From Zoroaster sp. YZ-2022 (Eukaryota; Echinodermata; Asteroidea; Forcipulatida; Zoroasteridae): 64,000 bases of DNA. The notes under the pieces are model-generated. The model did not search any database. It was not told the origin of the DNA and was given only the letters and a program-made list of their open reading frames with translations. Of this stretch, positions 48,501 to 60,500 are shown in pieces; within the stretch, counting starts at the first letter, position 1, and each line of letters opens with the position of its first letter. The position numbers were made by a program, and so were the translations under genes. Where the stretch lies: the NCBI GenBank assembly GCA_029582265.1, contig CM055828.1:35375072-35439071 (forward strand). The letters are read 5' to 3'.

Positions 48501-51500
48501 TTGATTTTGAGTGGATGGTGGTTGCTTACCAAATCAAATTTCTGTCAATTAGAAATATTTATGTCTGTGAAATTAACCTTTTCCTCAATCAACATTAGAA
48601 CTTTTATTTTAAGTATTTATATATTTTAACTCTTTATTTGAGGTTTCTTACGATGAACATTTGTTCCTCTGCAGGGCTATCAATTACAGCAGGATTTTTA
48701 CGGAACTTGCTGAAGCATTTATGGAGGTTATGGTTGAAACACCAGGTCAGGTAAGGTCAAATATCGTACTTAAAAATCATATTTGACCATACACTCAAAG
48801 CGCAAATACTTGTTTTGTATTGTTTAAAAGATTTATATCCTCTGAAAACTAGTTTGATGGAAGAAAAAATAGAATGGAATATATATTTTATATAGCAAAG
48901 AATGGAATATATATTTTAAACGAATTTTTGTTGTTTTATTTATTATATGTTTTTCAGGGTCTAGGCGATTTATCCATCCTTGACGCTGTCCTGACCTGTG
49001 TCGGCCACTGTCAGTACGAGGTCGCTGAAATCACTTTTAACTTCTTCTATCGTCTGTCTGAAATCTTGTATAAACGAAGACAAGACAAGCTGAATGAAAT
49101 CTACAGACCGTATATAGAGAGATTAGTCAATGCCTTGTGTACTCACTGCCAGATGGACACAGATCATGTGAGTTGTCATTACTTTCTTTGTAAGATTTGT
49201 AGTTTTGCATGGTGAAAAGATAAGTAAAGACTGCGGTAACAACATGTGTAAATTCTCCCTTGAGTAGTAATTAGTTCTGAAAAGAACTGGTGGTTACAAC
49301 TCAGCGTTTCGATCAGTATGCTCTGATCGTCGTTTAGGAGAATGTAACCACCAGTTTTAACTACCAGAACATGTTACTACTCAAAAGAGAATTTTCACAT
49401 GGTGTCACTGCAAACAGTCCTTACTTTATAGGGAGGAGGGCCAAAGTCCGAGACTCCGAATTGAGCTGAAACTTTCACAGGTTAATTGTGACCCGCTCTA
49501 TCGTAATGAGGAATGTCCCCCAAGGGACCGTTTCACGTAAACAAGCTCTGAAGTTTACATAACGTAAAAAATCGCATTGAAATCAATTTTGAGATTTTTG
49601 TGTATTTAGGTACCTTAAATATCAAAGTTTGTGTGTGTTATTTTACTTTTTGAGAAAAATATCAATAAAGTAGAAAATAAAGACCTTTTCTGAAGCGTGT
49701 CTGTGTCCGTTTTTGTTGCGAATCGTCCTCGTTAGCTCCAAAAAGACGAGTTTGAACTCCTTTTGTAAGCGCCGTTTCGAGCCGCGCCATTACCATTTAG
49801 CATGCATGTTTGGTACTGTTAGAAAGGTCATGATGTGACCTCTGTAATTTTATCAATGACATCACTGTCTGAATACTGAATAATGCAGCAGACGTACAGT
49901 TGTACATGTACGTGTGCACGGCGCATCACTGGGCATCATGCGTTGTATACATGTACAGTATGTCACGTTCTTCACGTGCGTACGGTAGGCGCATGATCGT
50001 TGTTTGACAGTGTTTGTTTATCAAACATTCAGAGACCCAGAACTTCTAAAGTAATTTGAGCATTGACGTTAAACTTTCACAGAGTATTCTTAAAGACATG
50101 GTCCATAAGCCTGAGAAATTTTGTGATTCTAGCCTTTCCGGAAGATTACCGTTGCCACGGTAAGTTATTTCGTTCAAGTTCAGATACTATGTACACCGCG
50201 CCCACCCATGTAGTACACACAGCGCGCGAAGTTCAAACATTTTTTGTTTGTTCGCAGCGCGTACTTTTTTTAAAACCCGTTTTTCTCGTAAAACGTTTCT
50301 GTAACAATCGCAGCAGTATCTCAACTTCTTTGTTTAATAACTTCGGAACGGAAAAAGGGACACATTTATGTTTGGCTTCATTGGAAAGCCCATTAAATGT
50401 TCGTTAGATGGTATGCATATCTCCATTTTTCATATTTGGGGGACATTCCTCATTACGATAGAGCGGGTCACAATTGTTTAATTGATATCTTGATTCAAAG
50501 AGTTTAAGCATACATGTGCCAATAGAGGCAGTTTTTGCCAACTTTACCAGTGGGGTACCTTATTTTATTAAGCAATTTCACATATTTCCATCTTTTCAGA
50601 TATGGTTATTAATAATGATGCAAACTGTATCGAAAGGAAAATAAAATTCCATTAAAGGGGCAGTATCGTCACGATCAGAGCTTTTTGACAGGACATGGAA
50701 TTGATATGCTAGTTTAAGATTAACACAGTGACTGAAAATTACTGGCTCATTTATGCAGCAGCAACAGTAATAATGACCTTATAATGTGGGAGTATTATGG
50801 CAGTCACTAGCTTTCCGATTCCATGCCATGTTGATTTATAACGATACTGTCCCTTTAAATAAAGTGCAAAATAGTAGTTATTGGCCTTACGTTTTGAACC
50901 TAGCAGGTTCTTTCTCAAAGGCAAAATAACTACTATTTTGCATTTATACTACAGGTCCTTTAGTTTGGTAAGCAGTTCACAACAGCTAATTCTCTATTTA
51001 TACTACAGGTCCTTTAGTTTGGTAAGCAGTTCACAACAGCTAATTCTCTATTTATACTACAGGTCCTTTAGTTTGGTAAGCAGTTCACAACAGCTAATTC
51101 TCTATTTATACTACAGGTCCTTTAGTTTGGTAAGCAGTTCACAACAGCTAATTCTCTATTTATACTACAGGTCCTTTAGTTTGGTAAGCAGTTCACAACA
51201 GCTAATTCTCTATTTATACTACAGGTCCTTTAGTTTGGTAAGCAGTTCACAACAGCTAATTCTCTATTTATACTACAGGTCCTTTAGTTTGGTAAGCAGT
51301 TCACAACAGCTAATTCTCTATTTATACTACAGGTCCTTTAGTTTGGTAAGCAGTTCACAACAGCTAATTCTCTATTTATACTACAGGTCCTTTAGTTTGG
51401 TAAGCAGTTCACACAGCTAATTCTCTATTTATACTACAGGTCCTTTAGTTTGGTAAGCAGTTCACAACAGCTAATTCTCTATTTATACTACAGGTCCTTT

Positions 51501-54500
51501 AGTTTGGTAAGCAGTTCACAACAGCTAATTCTCTATTTATACTACAGGTCCTTTAGTTTGGTAAGCAGTTCACAACAGCTAATTCTCTATTTATACTACA
51601 GGTCCTTTAGTTTGGTAAGCAGTTCACAACAGCTAATTCTCTATTTATACTACAGGTCCTTTAGTTTGGTAAGCAGTTCACAACAGCTAATTCTCTATTT
51701 ATACTACAGGTCCTTTAGTTTGGTAAGCAGTTCGCAACAGCTAATTCTCTATTTATACTACAGGTCCTTTAGTTTGGTAAGCAGTTCCCAACAGCTAATT
51801 CTCTATTTATACTACAGGTCCTTTAGTTTGGTAAGCAGTTCACAACAGCTAATTCTCTATTTATACTACAGGTCCTTTAGTTTGGTAAGCAGTTCACAAC
51901 AGCTAATTCTCTATTTATACTACAGGTCCTTTAGTTTGGTAAGCAGTTCGCAACAGCTAATTCTCTATTTATACTACAGGTCCTTTAGTTTGGTAAGCAG
52001 TTCGCAACAGCTAATTCTCTATTTATACTACAGGTCCTTTAGTTTGGTAAGCAGTTCGCAACAGCTAATTCTCTATTTATACTACAGGTCCTTTAGTTTG
52101 GTAAGCAGTTCGCAACAGCTAATTCTCTATTTATACTACAGGTCCTTTAGTTTGGTAAGCAGTTCCCAACAGCTAATTCTCTATTTATACTACAGGTCCT
52201 TTAGTTTGGTAAGCAGTTCACAACAGCTAATTCTCTATTTATACTACAGGTCCTTTAGTTTGGTAAGCAGTTCACAACAGCTAATTCTCTATTTATTTCA
52301 TGAAAAAAGTGTTGTAATATAGTGAAATTTGCTTTCAGGAGGGAATACCAGATGAGAATGATGATTTTGGTGACTTCAGGATTCGTGTCTCTGAACTCAT
52401 TAAGGATGTTATCTTCTTGATAGGATCAACTACATGCTTCTCACAGGTAGGCTTAACAAAAGCTTCTCAAATGCTTCCTTACATAGACAAGTTCTTTCTT
52501 ATTACATGTATGTTTGGTTCAGTCCAAGTGTGCAACATTAAGGACAACCTCAAATTCCAGGGAAACCAATTGAACTCATGATAGTGTCCTGTTGGGCAAC
52601 CATAATTTTGTTGTCAAATAAAATAACAGTTTTAAATTCTTTGTAGAGCTCAAAAATGTTTGTTAACCATGCTCAATGCAACAAGATGCAATAAATGTAA
52701 TAAGTTGCATATTGTTGCCCTCAGCAGAGAACAAAAGAACCATTGTTCTAGCGCTGGTGGATCTTGTTGCATTGAGCAGGCTGAACACTTTTCTGTTGTT
52801 GCATTTTGTTGCATTTTGTTGCATTCAGCAGGGTGTCTGTGAAATGCCTGTAGGGGTTAGGGTTTTAACACTTGTTTGATTCCAGAGTAAGCATAAGTTC
52901 AAAAATCACAAAATTAATCATGATAGACGATATCCTTAATGGATGTACCCAGTTTTCAGTTAGCAAAGTTTGACGTCTCAGAAGGAAAACATAATTGCAC
53001 CAAGTTTTGCATGTTTCGTTCAGATCATATCTTGTTGCATACTATACCTACATTTTTTTCTTCATTTTTACCATGGGCCATTCAGATTTTTAACTCAACC
53101 TTCACCAGATAGTTTTATCCCTTTCCCTTGCTGTGCTTTAACCCAACCTTCCCCCTCCCCATATCCTGCATTACCCGTTTCCTTTTCCCTCATTTCCTTC
53201 CCTAGTCACCCCATTGCCCTGAATCCCTATTGCTTCCTTAGTTTTTATGATTGTTTTGTAAGTAAATAATTTGTTTTTTCATTTCGATCTGTTTAAATGT
53301 ATTGTATTTTTAAATCAGTGTACACTGGGAAATCAATTTTCATGTGATGTTTTGCATGACAATAAATAAAATCTTGAATCTTGAATGTATTCATAGTGTT
53401 AGCCAGCAATACCTTTGGGTGTCTTTTGGATGCCCTATTTCATTTGCAATATGCAGAAGTATTGTAAATTTATCTTTTGGATAGCCTGTTTTTCAAACAA
53501 TAACCAATTTGGATGCCTGCTTTCTAAATCCCGACTAATAGTCTGCGTGTATTCTATTTGACCTGGGGCCAACTTCATAGAGCTGCTTACCAGAAAAATT
53601 TGCTTAGCGGATATCTTTGGTTATCGGCCAAACTTTCATACAAAATGCATGCATTTTGGCTGGTAGTCGGTTTTATACTGCTTAGCAGAAATATTTGCTT
53701 AGCAAAATTCTCTGCTTAGTAGCTCTATGGAATTGGGCCCTGGTGTGCGTAAAGAAGTGGTGTAATTTTGTTTTGAATCGTTGTTTGAATACAGATGTTT
53801 AGAAACCTAGCCAGTCAGGGTGCAGCAGTCACATGGAACGTCACAGAGGCCTCACTATTTGTTATGTCATCAGTGGCAAAGAATGTCCTTCCGTAAGTTG
53901 GATTTGTAAGAGCTTTCTAATGATGTCAATCATTCAAGAAATAAGAAAACCATTCGTACATCACTTTGGCAATATTAACATTTAAGGGGAAGTTTAATAA
54001 AAAAATGATTGAATACTAACAAGTTCAACATCAGAGTTCAGAGATTTTTTTCTGCAGTCATACCCTTTATTATTATATTGTCTATAGCAATCTGTAATTT
54101 AAATTATCTGAACTCAAAAAGTTAAATTAAAAATGAAAATGATAATTTGCAGCAACAGTGTGATATTAAATTACAGACTACACGTAAAAATTAACACAGA
54201 CATTTGACCCCAAGTTTGAGGGCACATCTGTAGGAATTGTAGAACTAAATTTAATATCAAGATCAAAGTATTAATAGAACCATTAATATTATTGTTTTAC
54301 AATACGGTTGTGCTAAGATCAGAAGACAATTAATTTTCAGATGGATCTGTAGACAAACTTCCTGGTTAATTTCTTTCTGGTGTTTTGTTCCAGTGATGAG
54401 AATGAGGTCGTTCCTCAGGTCATTCAAGCCATTCTGGGCCTTCCTGATGAAACTCATGTAGCTGTCAAATACACGAGCATTCTGATGCTTGGGGAACTGT

Positions 54501-57500
54501 CAGAATGGATCGAGAATCATCCACAGACACTTGGTAAGTGGCGCCACAGGACGGGGTGAAAAGGAAGGGCAGAGGGGAAAAATGGATGGAGGCCAAAAGT
54601 TGGCCTATAGGTCAGTTTATACTTCATGTGAATACAAAATGATTTGGTCAATTGATGTCTCACTCCCTGGCAGGAAAACCTTTGGCCAAGCCACAGTTTG
54701 CTTTTATAAAACACGTACATAAGACACAACCTTATCAAGATAATAGCTATGTTATGTGTGTATTCTTGACAAATGATTTGCAGACATTGAATACAAGCTC
54801 TAGGGAAAAGCAATCTCATAATAGACCATATACACAGGGAAATATTTTTTTTACACAGGTAATGATTTGTGTGTATGTAACACTAATTTTGAACAGCAAA
54901 TGTTCGGTTTTGATTAACAAATTGTGAATTGTTTGTATACAATACAGATGATAATGTTCACTGATATAACATAATGCTTTTCTCTTCTGTTCATATTTTC
55001 AGATTTTGTGTATTAATTACTTGTATAATGTTACACCATTTTGAAGTTTCAACATAATGCCCTTCATAAATTGAAATGTAATATTGTGTTGGTGATTTAC
55101 ATAGTTAATTCCCTCTGCTTTTTTATTCTGCATGATAATTGATATAATCAGGGTTGTCACCAGACCAAATTGAGTGCCGGCTAATTTTATCGATTGTGAG
55201 CGTAGTGAATGGAGCGAACGGAGCGCAGCTCCTCACGGCCGGGGGTCCAGGGGCCCGCTGAAGGGCCCCTGGTGCGATCGGTAAGCCCCAAGCTCCTGGG
55301 TTTTAGCTTTTAAGAATGGATTTGGAGGGCTCACCTTTCACATAATTTGTTGTATAATAGTATGATATTTTCATAGTATTATACAAGAATTTATGATGTG
55401 AAGGAGTGCCCTCCAATGCAATTGACAACAATGTTTGCTCAGAAAAACTGAAACTTCTGTATGGCCTACCAGGTGTCCACTTTTCGCTATTAAACTTAGA
55501 TGCCAGCTTCTGTTTTTTTGATGAGGTGGTAACACTTGAGCAACCGGGGCCGTCAGGCATAGCAGCTCCGAGTTTTTGTCCTAAATCCACAGTGGCCGAA
55601 GACTCGGTAGCGTGATCAGTTCCCGGGTCAGTTGTACTCGAACACGAAGATGTGGTCGCAGAAGAATGTCTCGAATTTGCCGGCTTCTCGCTTGACCCGG
55701 CTGCCGTGTCTATCACTGCCGCCCCTTGCGCTTTAGTGGCGAAGAGAAAAAGCTGGTGATACTTTTCTGCGAGTGCGACATAATTATTTTGATCAAAACA
55801 CTTCCAAAAACATTCACAAAACTTTTCATGAATGGGCGGAGGGACGAATGTGAATAATTTTCCTTTGCTGAGCACATCGCGGGAAAGCTAGACGTTCTAA
55901 GTCACGCTTATCCAACCTGAAATTTACGTACATCGACATTACGCATCGCCGCATCATTTGCACGCGGTAGAGACTAGTGGCATTAGCTCATCGTGCAGGC
56001 GCAAACAACCAATCATAATGGGGGTTCCCAGGTCTTTTCCCTGACGTCATAAATAAATGCTAATTAGTGTATTTGTTTGTACCGCTACAAACTGAGATTT
56101 ATTTTATAATATCGTACGATGTTTTAATTGATCTATAGACTAAAGTCCTCAAAATAATGGCAAATAACTCAAAGAAATGAAGAATACATGAACTTTTTAA
56201 AACTTTTATTACTGTTTAATGAAATATTCACACATTTTTTGTGCCGGTCGGTAAGACATCAATTTGCATTTGGTACCGGTCGGCCAGAGGGAGTACCGGT
56301 TAGACCCGACCGGCGCCGACCGGCGTAGCTACAACCCTGGATATAATTGTTTCCTACCATCTTCCGCTTACAGAACCAATCCTCAACTTCATCACTAACG
56401 GTCTCAGGAACCTGCAGCTGTCCTCGGTAGCGGCTACCTCAATCCAGCGGATCTGCTCCAAGTGTCAGGATCACCTTGTTTCTCATCTTGATGGACTCCT
56501 ACAGATAGCACAAGCTGTGGATGCCTTTAACCTATCACAAGAAGCTGCCATAGGGTTAATAGAAGGTGAGGTCAAAGGTCAAGGAGGTTGAAGGTCATTT
56601 GAGTTCATAGGTCACATGAGATTAACTACAATTAAGGTCAGCATGTTTATGACTGAACAAATTGCCTATCATTTTAAACTTCTTTGGAATTTATTTTCAC
56701 TTTAACAACTACTAACCAAAGATCCAGAGGTCCAACAAATCTTCCGTCATTGCAGAGGGTCAGTTAATGATCAGCTTGGATAGCAGTTGAAGAAACTGCT
56801 AAGCAGGGCAAAGAGGGCATGCATTCTCTCCCTTCCACCCCACCCCAACCCTAACCCCTCCCCCTCCCCCAAACCCAAGTCCACCCAAGTGCACCTTAGC
56901 AGCTTTCAAGGGAGTGCCATGGTGGAGCGGTTTAGCGCATCGGATTTGTGTTCTGATGGCTGAGTCGTCAGAATGTGGGTTCGAATCCCAACCGCGACCA
57001 TGGTGCTTGTGTCCTTGAGCAAGACACTTTACCATAATTGCTTCTCTCCACCCAGGGGTAAATGGGTACCTGTGAGGGCAGAGTTGGTTGTTGTGTTTGA
57101 TTAGCCCTATATGCGCCAAAATGACAGCAATTGAGCTGTATACTCCCCAGGGAGCTGAGATGGTTTCAGGAATGATTTATGAGCCTGATGAGCAGGGGTA
57201 ATAATATAATGCACCTTGAGCACCAGTTTGGTGGATACGTATAATAATAATAATAATAATGTGTGGATTTATATAGCGGACGTATCCACCAACTAAGTGG
57301 TGCTCAAGGCGCATTATATTATTATCCCTGCTCATAAGGCTCATAAGGCTCATAAATCATTCCTGAAACCATCTCAGCTCCCTATACAGCTCAATTGCTA
57401 CCATTTCTAGCGCATATAGAGCAAACCAACTCTGCCTTCACAGGTACCCATTTAACCCCTGGGTGGAGAGAAGCAATTATGATTAAGTGTCTTGCTCAAG

Positions 57501-60500
57501 GACACAAGTGTCACGGCCGTGATTCGAACCCACATTATGTTGCTAACACCAGAACTTGAATCCGGTAAGCTATATAAGCCAGTTACTTTGAATCGATAGA
57601 AAAACCACAACACCAATATCATCTCTTTCATTTTCTTGTAGGTACATCTTTAGTGTTAACCAGAATGCCACTAGATAAAATACCGGACGGTTTGAAGCAG
57701 TTAATGTTGGCACAAATCACTCCTCTAAGCCAGGTAAGTCTTGTTTTGTAACTTTCCTTTTTTTGTTATGCCAAATAAAAAATAATAACTTAAATTTCAT
57801 TTCCATCCCAGCCCTTTTGTTCTAGTTTCTAAGGTTAATAACAGTTTAAAAGTAAAATTTATGTAACTTGCTTTTAGTTGTCTCCATTGCTACAGCAACA
57901 AAACCACAAGAATTATGCTTTGTGTGTAAACTTTGTAATTTAATGTTTCTTTTGTTTTGTTCTTGAATTTCTCAAATTCAGCAGCTGAGAGCAATCTTCT
58001 ATTACAAGCCAGCAACCGTGATCCATCATTATTTGTTTTATTTCATCCTTGTTTGGTTTAATCTTGCTCAGTGTAGAAGATTATGAAAATATTGCCAGTT
58101 TTTTTCCTCTTCAAAATGGATAGAAAAACCAATTGAAATCTAAAGAAACCCCAAAGCTAGACTTTTCAAAGATTGATATTTAATCATTTTCTTGTCTTTG
58201 AACAGATTTTGAAAGGAGAGAGTGATGGGAAGACTGGTCTATCAAGTGACCCTACTATCTGGCTTGATAGAATAGCTGCAATATTTAAGTAAGTTATTTT
58301 TTCTCTCCTACATTAACCCTAACTCCCTAAGCCCATTATCTTACACATAACCTGAATCCTTCAGTAGTAAAGCAAGCACATGACATATATGCACACATGT
58401 GTTTCTAATCTGTGATACATGTACATGTACATGGCCAGGGACCCTCCCTGCATGCATAGAGCAATAAACAGTGTCCACTGACCCAAGCACTGACCTTGCA
58501 ATTACTACAACAAACATGGATGTACATGTACCATGGAAAGGCAAGTATGCCTAATAACCTCAATCCTCCAAAATCCTTCACTTTAGCAAAGAGCATGTAC
58601 AGTAGCATGTAACCTCAATCCTTCACTTTAGCAAAGAGCATGTAGCATGTAACCTCAATCCTTCAAAATCATTCACTTTAGCAAAGAGGATTTTGGAGGA
58701 TTTGGGAAGGTTAGGGTTATAAGACGGTTCACAGTCAGTATGGATGTTACATGTTAACATTGTGTCTTTATACTGCTTTATTGAAGTGCCCTGACCAAGC
58801 AGTTCAGTGCATCAGAATGTGGGTTCAAATCCTACATGCAACCGTGCTTCTTGTGTCCTTGAGCAAGAACCAAAATTGGTTCTCTCCACTCAGGAGTGAG
58901 ATGTTAATATGTTTGATTAGCCCTGTAGCACCCATAGAGGTTGCACATAATGGGCTGTATACTACACAGGAAGAGCTGAACAAGATCAATCCTCCTACTA
59001 TAGCTGCACTGTAGTGACAAGTAGCTATAGAGGTCAAAACCAGTCAACTGCCTGTTTTGACTGTCGACCCAAATGTGCACACAGGGGCATTTTTGACTGG
59101 TTTTTGCTGTCATTTTGACCACCCTCAACAATACCAGAAAATGTTTTTACCAGTCAAAAACAGTCGACTCATTTTGACCTGTAAATGTACTTACTACACG
59201 TAAGGTTTGACAGTGTTTGACTTTTAAGTGCACGAGATATATTTTGGCAAGTACATGTATATCAACATTTTGACAGATTTTTACCCTTGCAGTCATAGGA
59301 CGGTCATAGGAATGATACTGGTTTTTAGCCAGGAGGTAATAAGGTAAAGCGCATTGAGACATAAGTCTATTTAGAAAGTGCTGTATATATATATATATAT
59401 AAGATTTATTGTTTTAAATTATTGAAAGTTTTGTATAAAACCTTGGGTTTTATGTTTAATAAATAATGATTGTATTCATGTGTATATTACAGAGGAACCT
59501 CTCATACCAATAGAGGTCTCCACCCCAAGTACTGATTTTTCTCATATATTAGTTTTGATGTTGGTTCCTATATTTTATCTCAATTTTGATAATGATAATT
59601 TGTATATGTTAAGTGCTTGGTTTATGAGATATTATTATTACCGAATATTTTTCAAAGATATGGAGTTGTTTGACCAGTCCTTTGTCTCACTATTGATACA
59701 CAGAAATACAAATCCACCGATAACCAATGGTCAAGCACACCCATGCCAAGCCATACTCCAGGATATCTGGCCAGTACTATCTAACACATGCAATAAATAC
59801 CAAGGAGATATCCGAATTATTGAACGTTGCTGCCGGTGTATAAGATTTGCTATCCGCTGTGTAGGTAAGGGATCGGCCCTTCTGCTTACTCCGCTTGTAT
59901 CACAGGTTGGTAGTGTCTTCGTTTTTCTGTGTGATTTTATTTTTTTATAAATTGTTATTCAAAAGATTTATTTATTTTATTGTCCATCACATAATATCAA
60001 TATATTCAGAAATGTATTCAACAACTTAAAATTGTCTGTGTTTTATTTTTTTAATCAATTTTTGTGTGTTATAAATTGTCGCCCTCTGTTGATCATTTTG
60101 GGAAGGGTAGACTCCATTGTCGGAGATTCTCCAATGATGTATTTAACAATTGGGTGTTTTCCCAGAGAAAAAAAAATGTAATCATGTTGAAAGTAAGCTT
60201 GCAAATAGCTTATGTATATTGCTTGTTTTAAATGACCTCACGTTTCGACCCTAGCTTGGCATTTCGACCCTAGCTTGGCGTTTCGACCCTAGCTTGGCGT
60301 TTCGACCCTAGCTTGGCATTTCGACCCTAGCTTGGCGTTTCGACCCTAGCTTGGCGTTTCGACCCTAGCTTGGCGTTTCGACCCTAGCTTGGCGTTTCGA
60401 CCCTAGCTTGGCGTTTCGACCCTAGCTTGGATCCAAACATGAGACCATAAACTACATTTTTACATTTATTCTACAGGTCTTTTTGGTTGGTAAGCAGTTT

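Noticed and set aside
50881..52322. Two long ORFs in the 54-bp array ([16 protein letters not shown] repeats)
   Set aside because: The array lies inside TNPO3 intron 8, 54 is a multiple of three, and a single 53-bp unit splits the frame. There is no evidence of a repeat protein.
52700..52830. Long TTGCATTTTG repeats as a separate minisatellite
   Set aside because: Only three short direct repeats within a dispersed element. Not enough for an array call.
56799..57119. 106-aa minus-strand ORF with [10 protein letters not shown]
   Set aside because: It is the antisense of the SINE tRNA head (GGTTCGAATCCC gives the GWDSNP string seen in many SINE-derived false ORFs).
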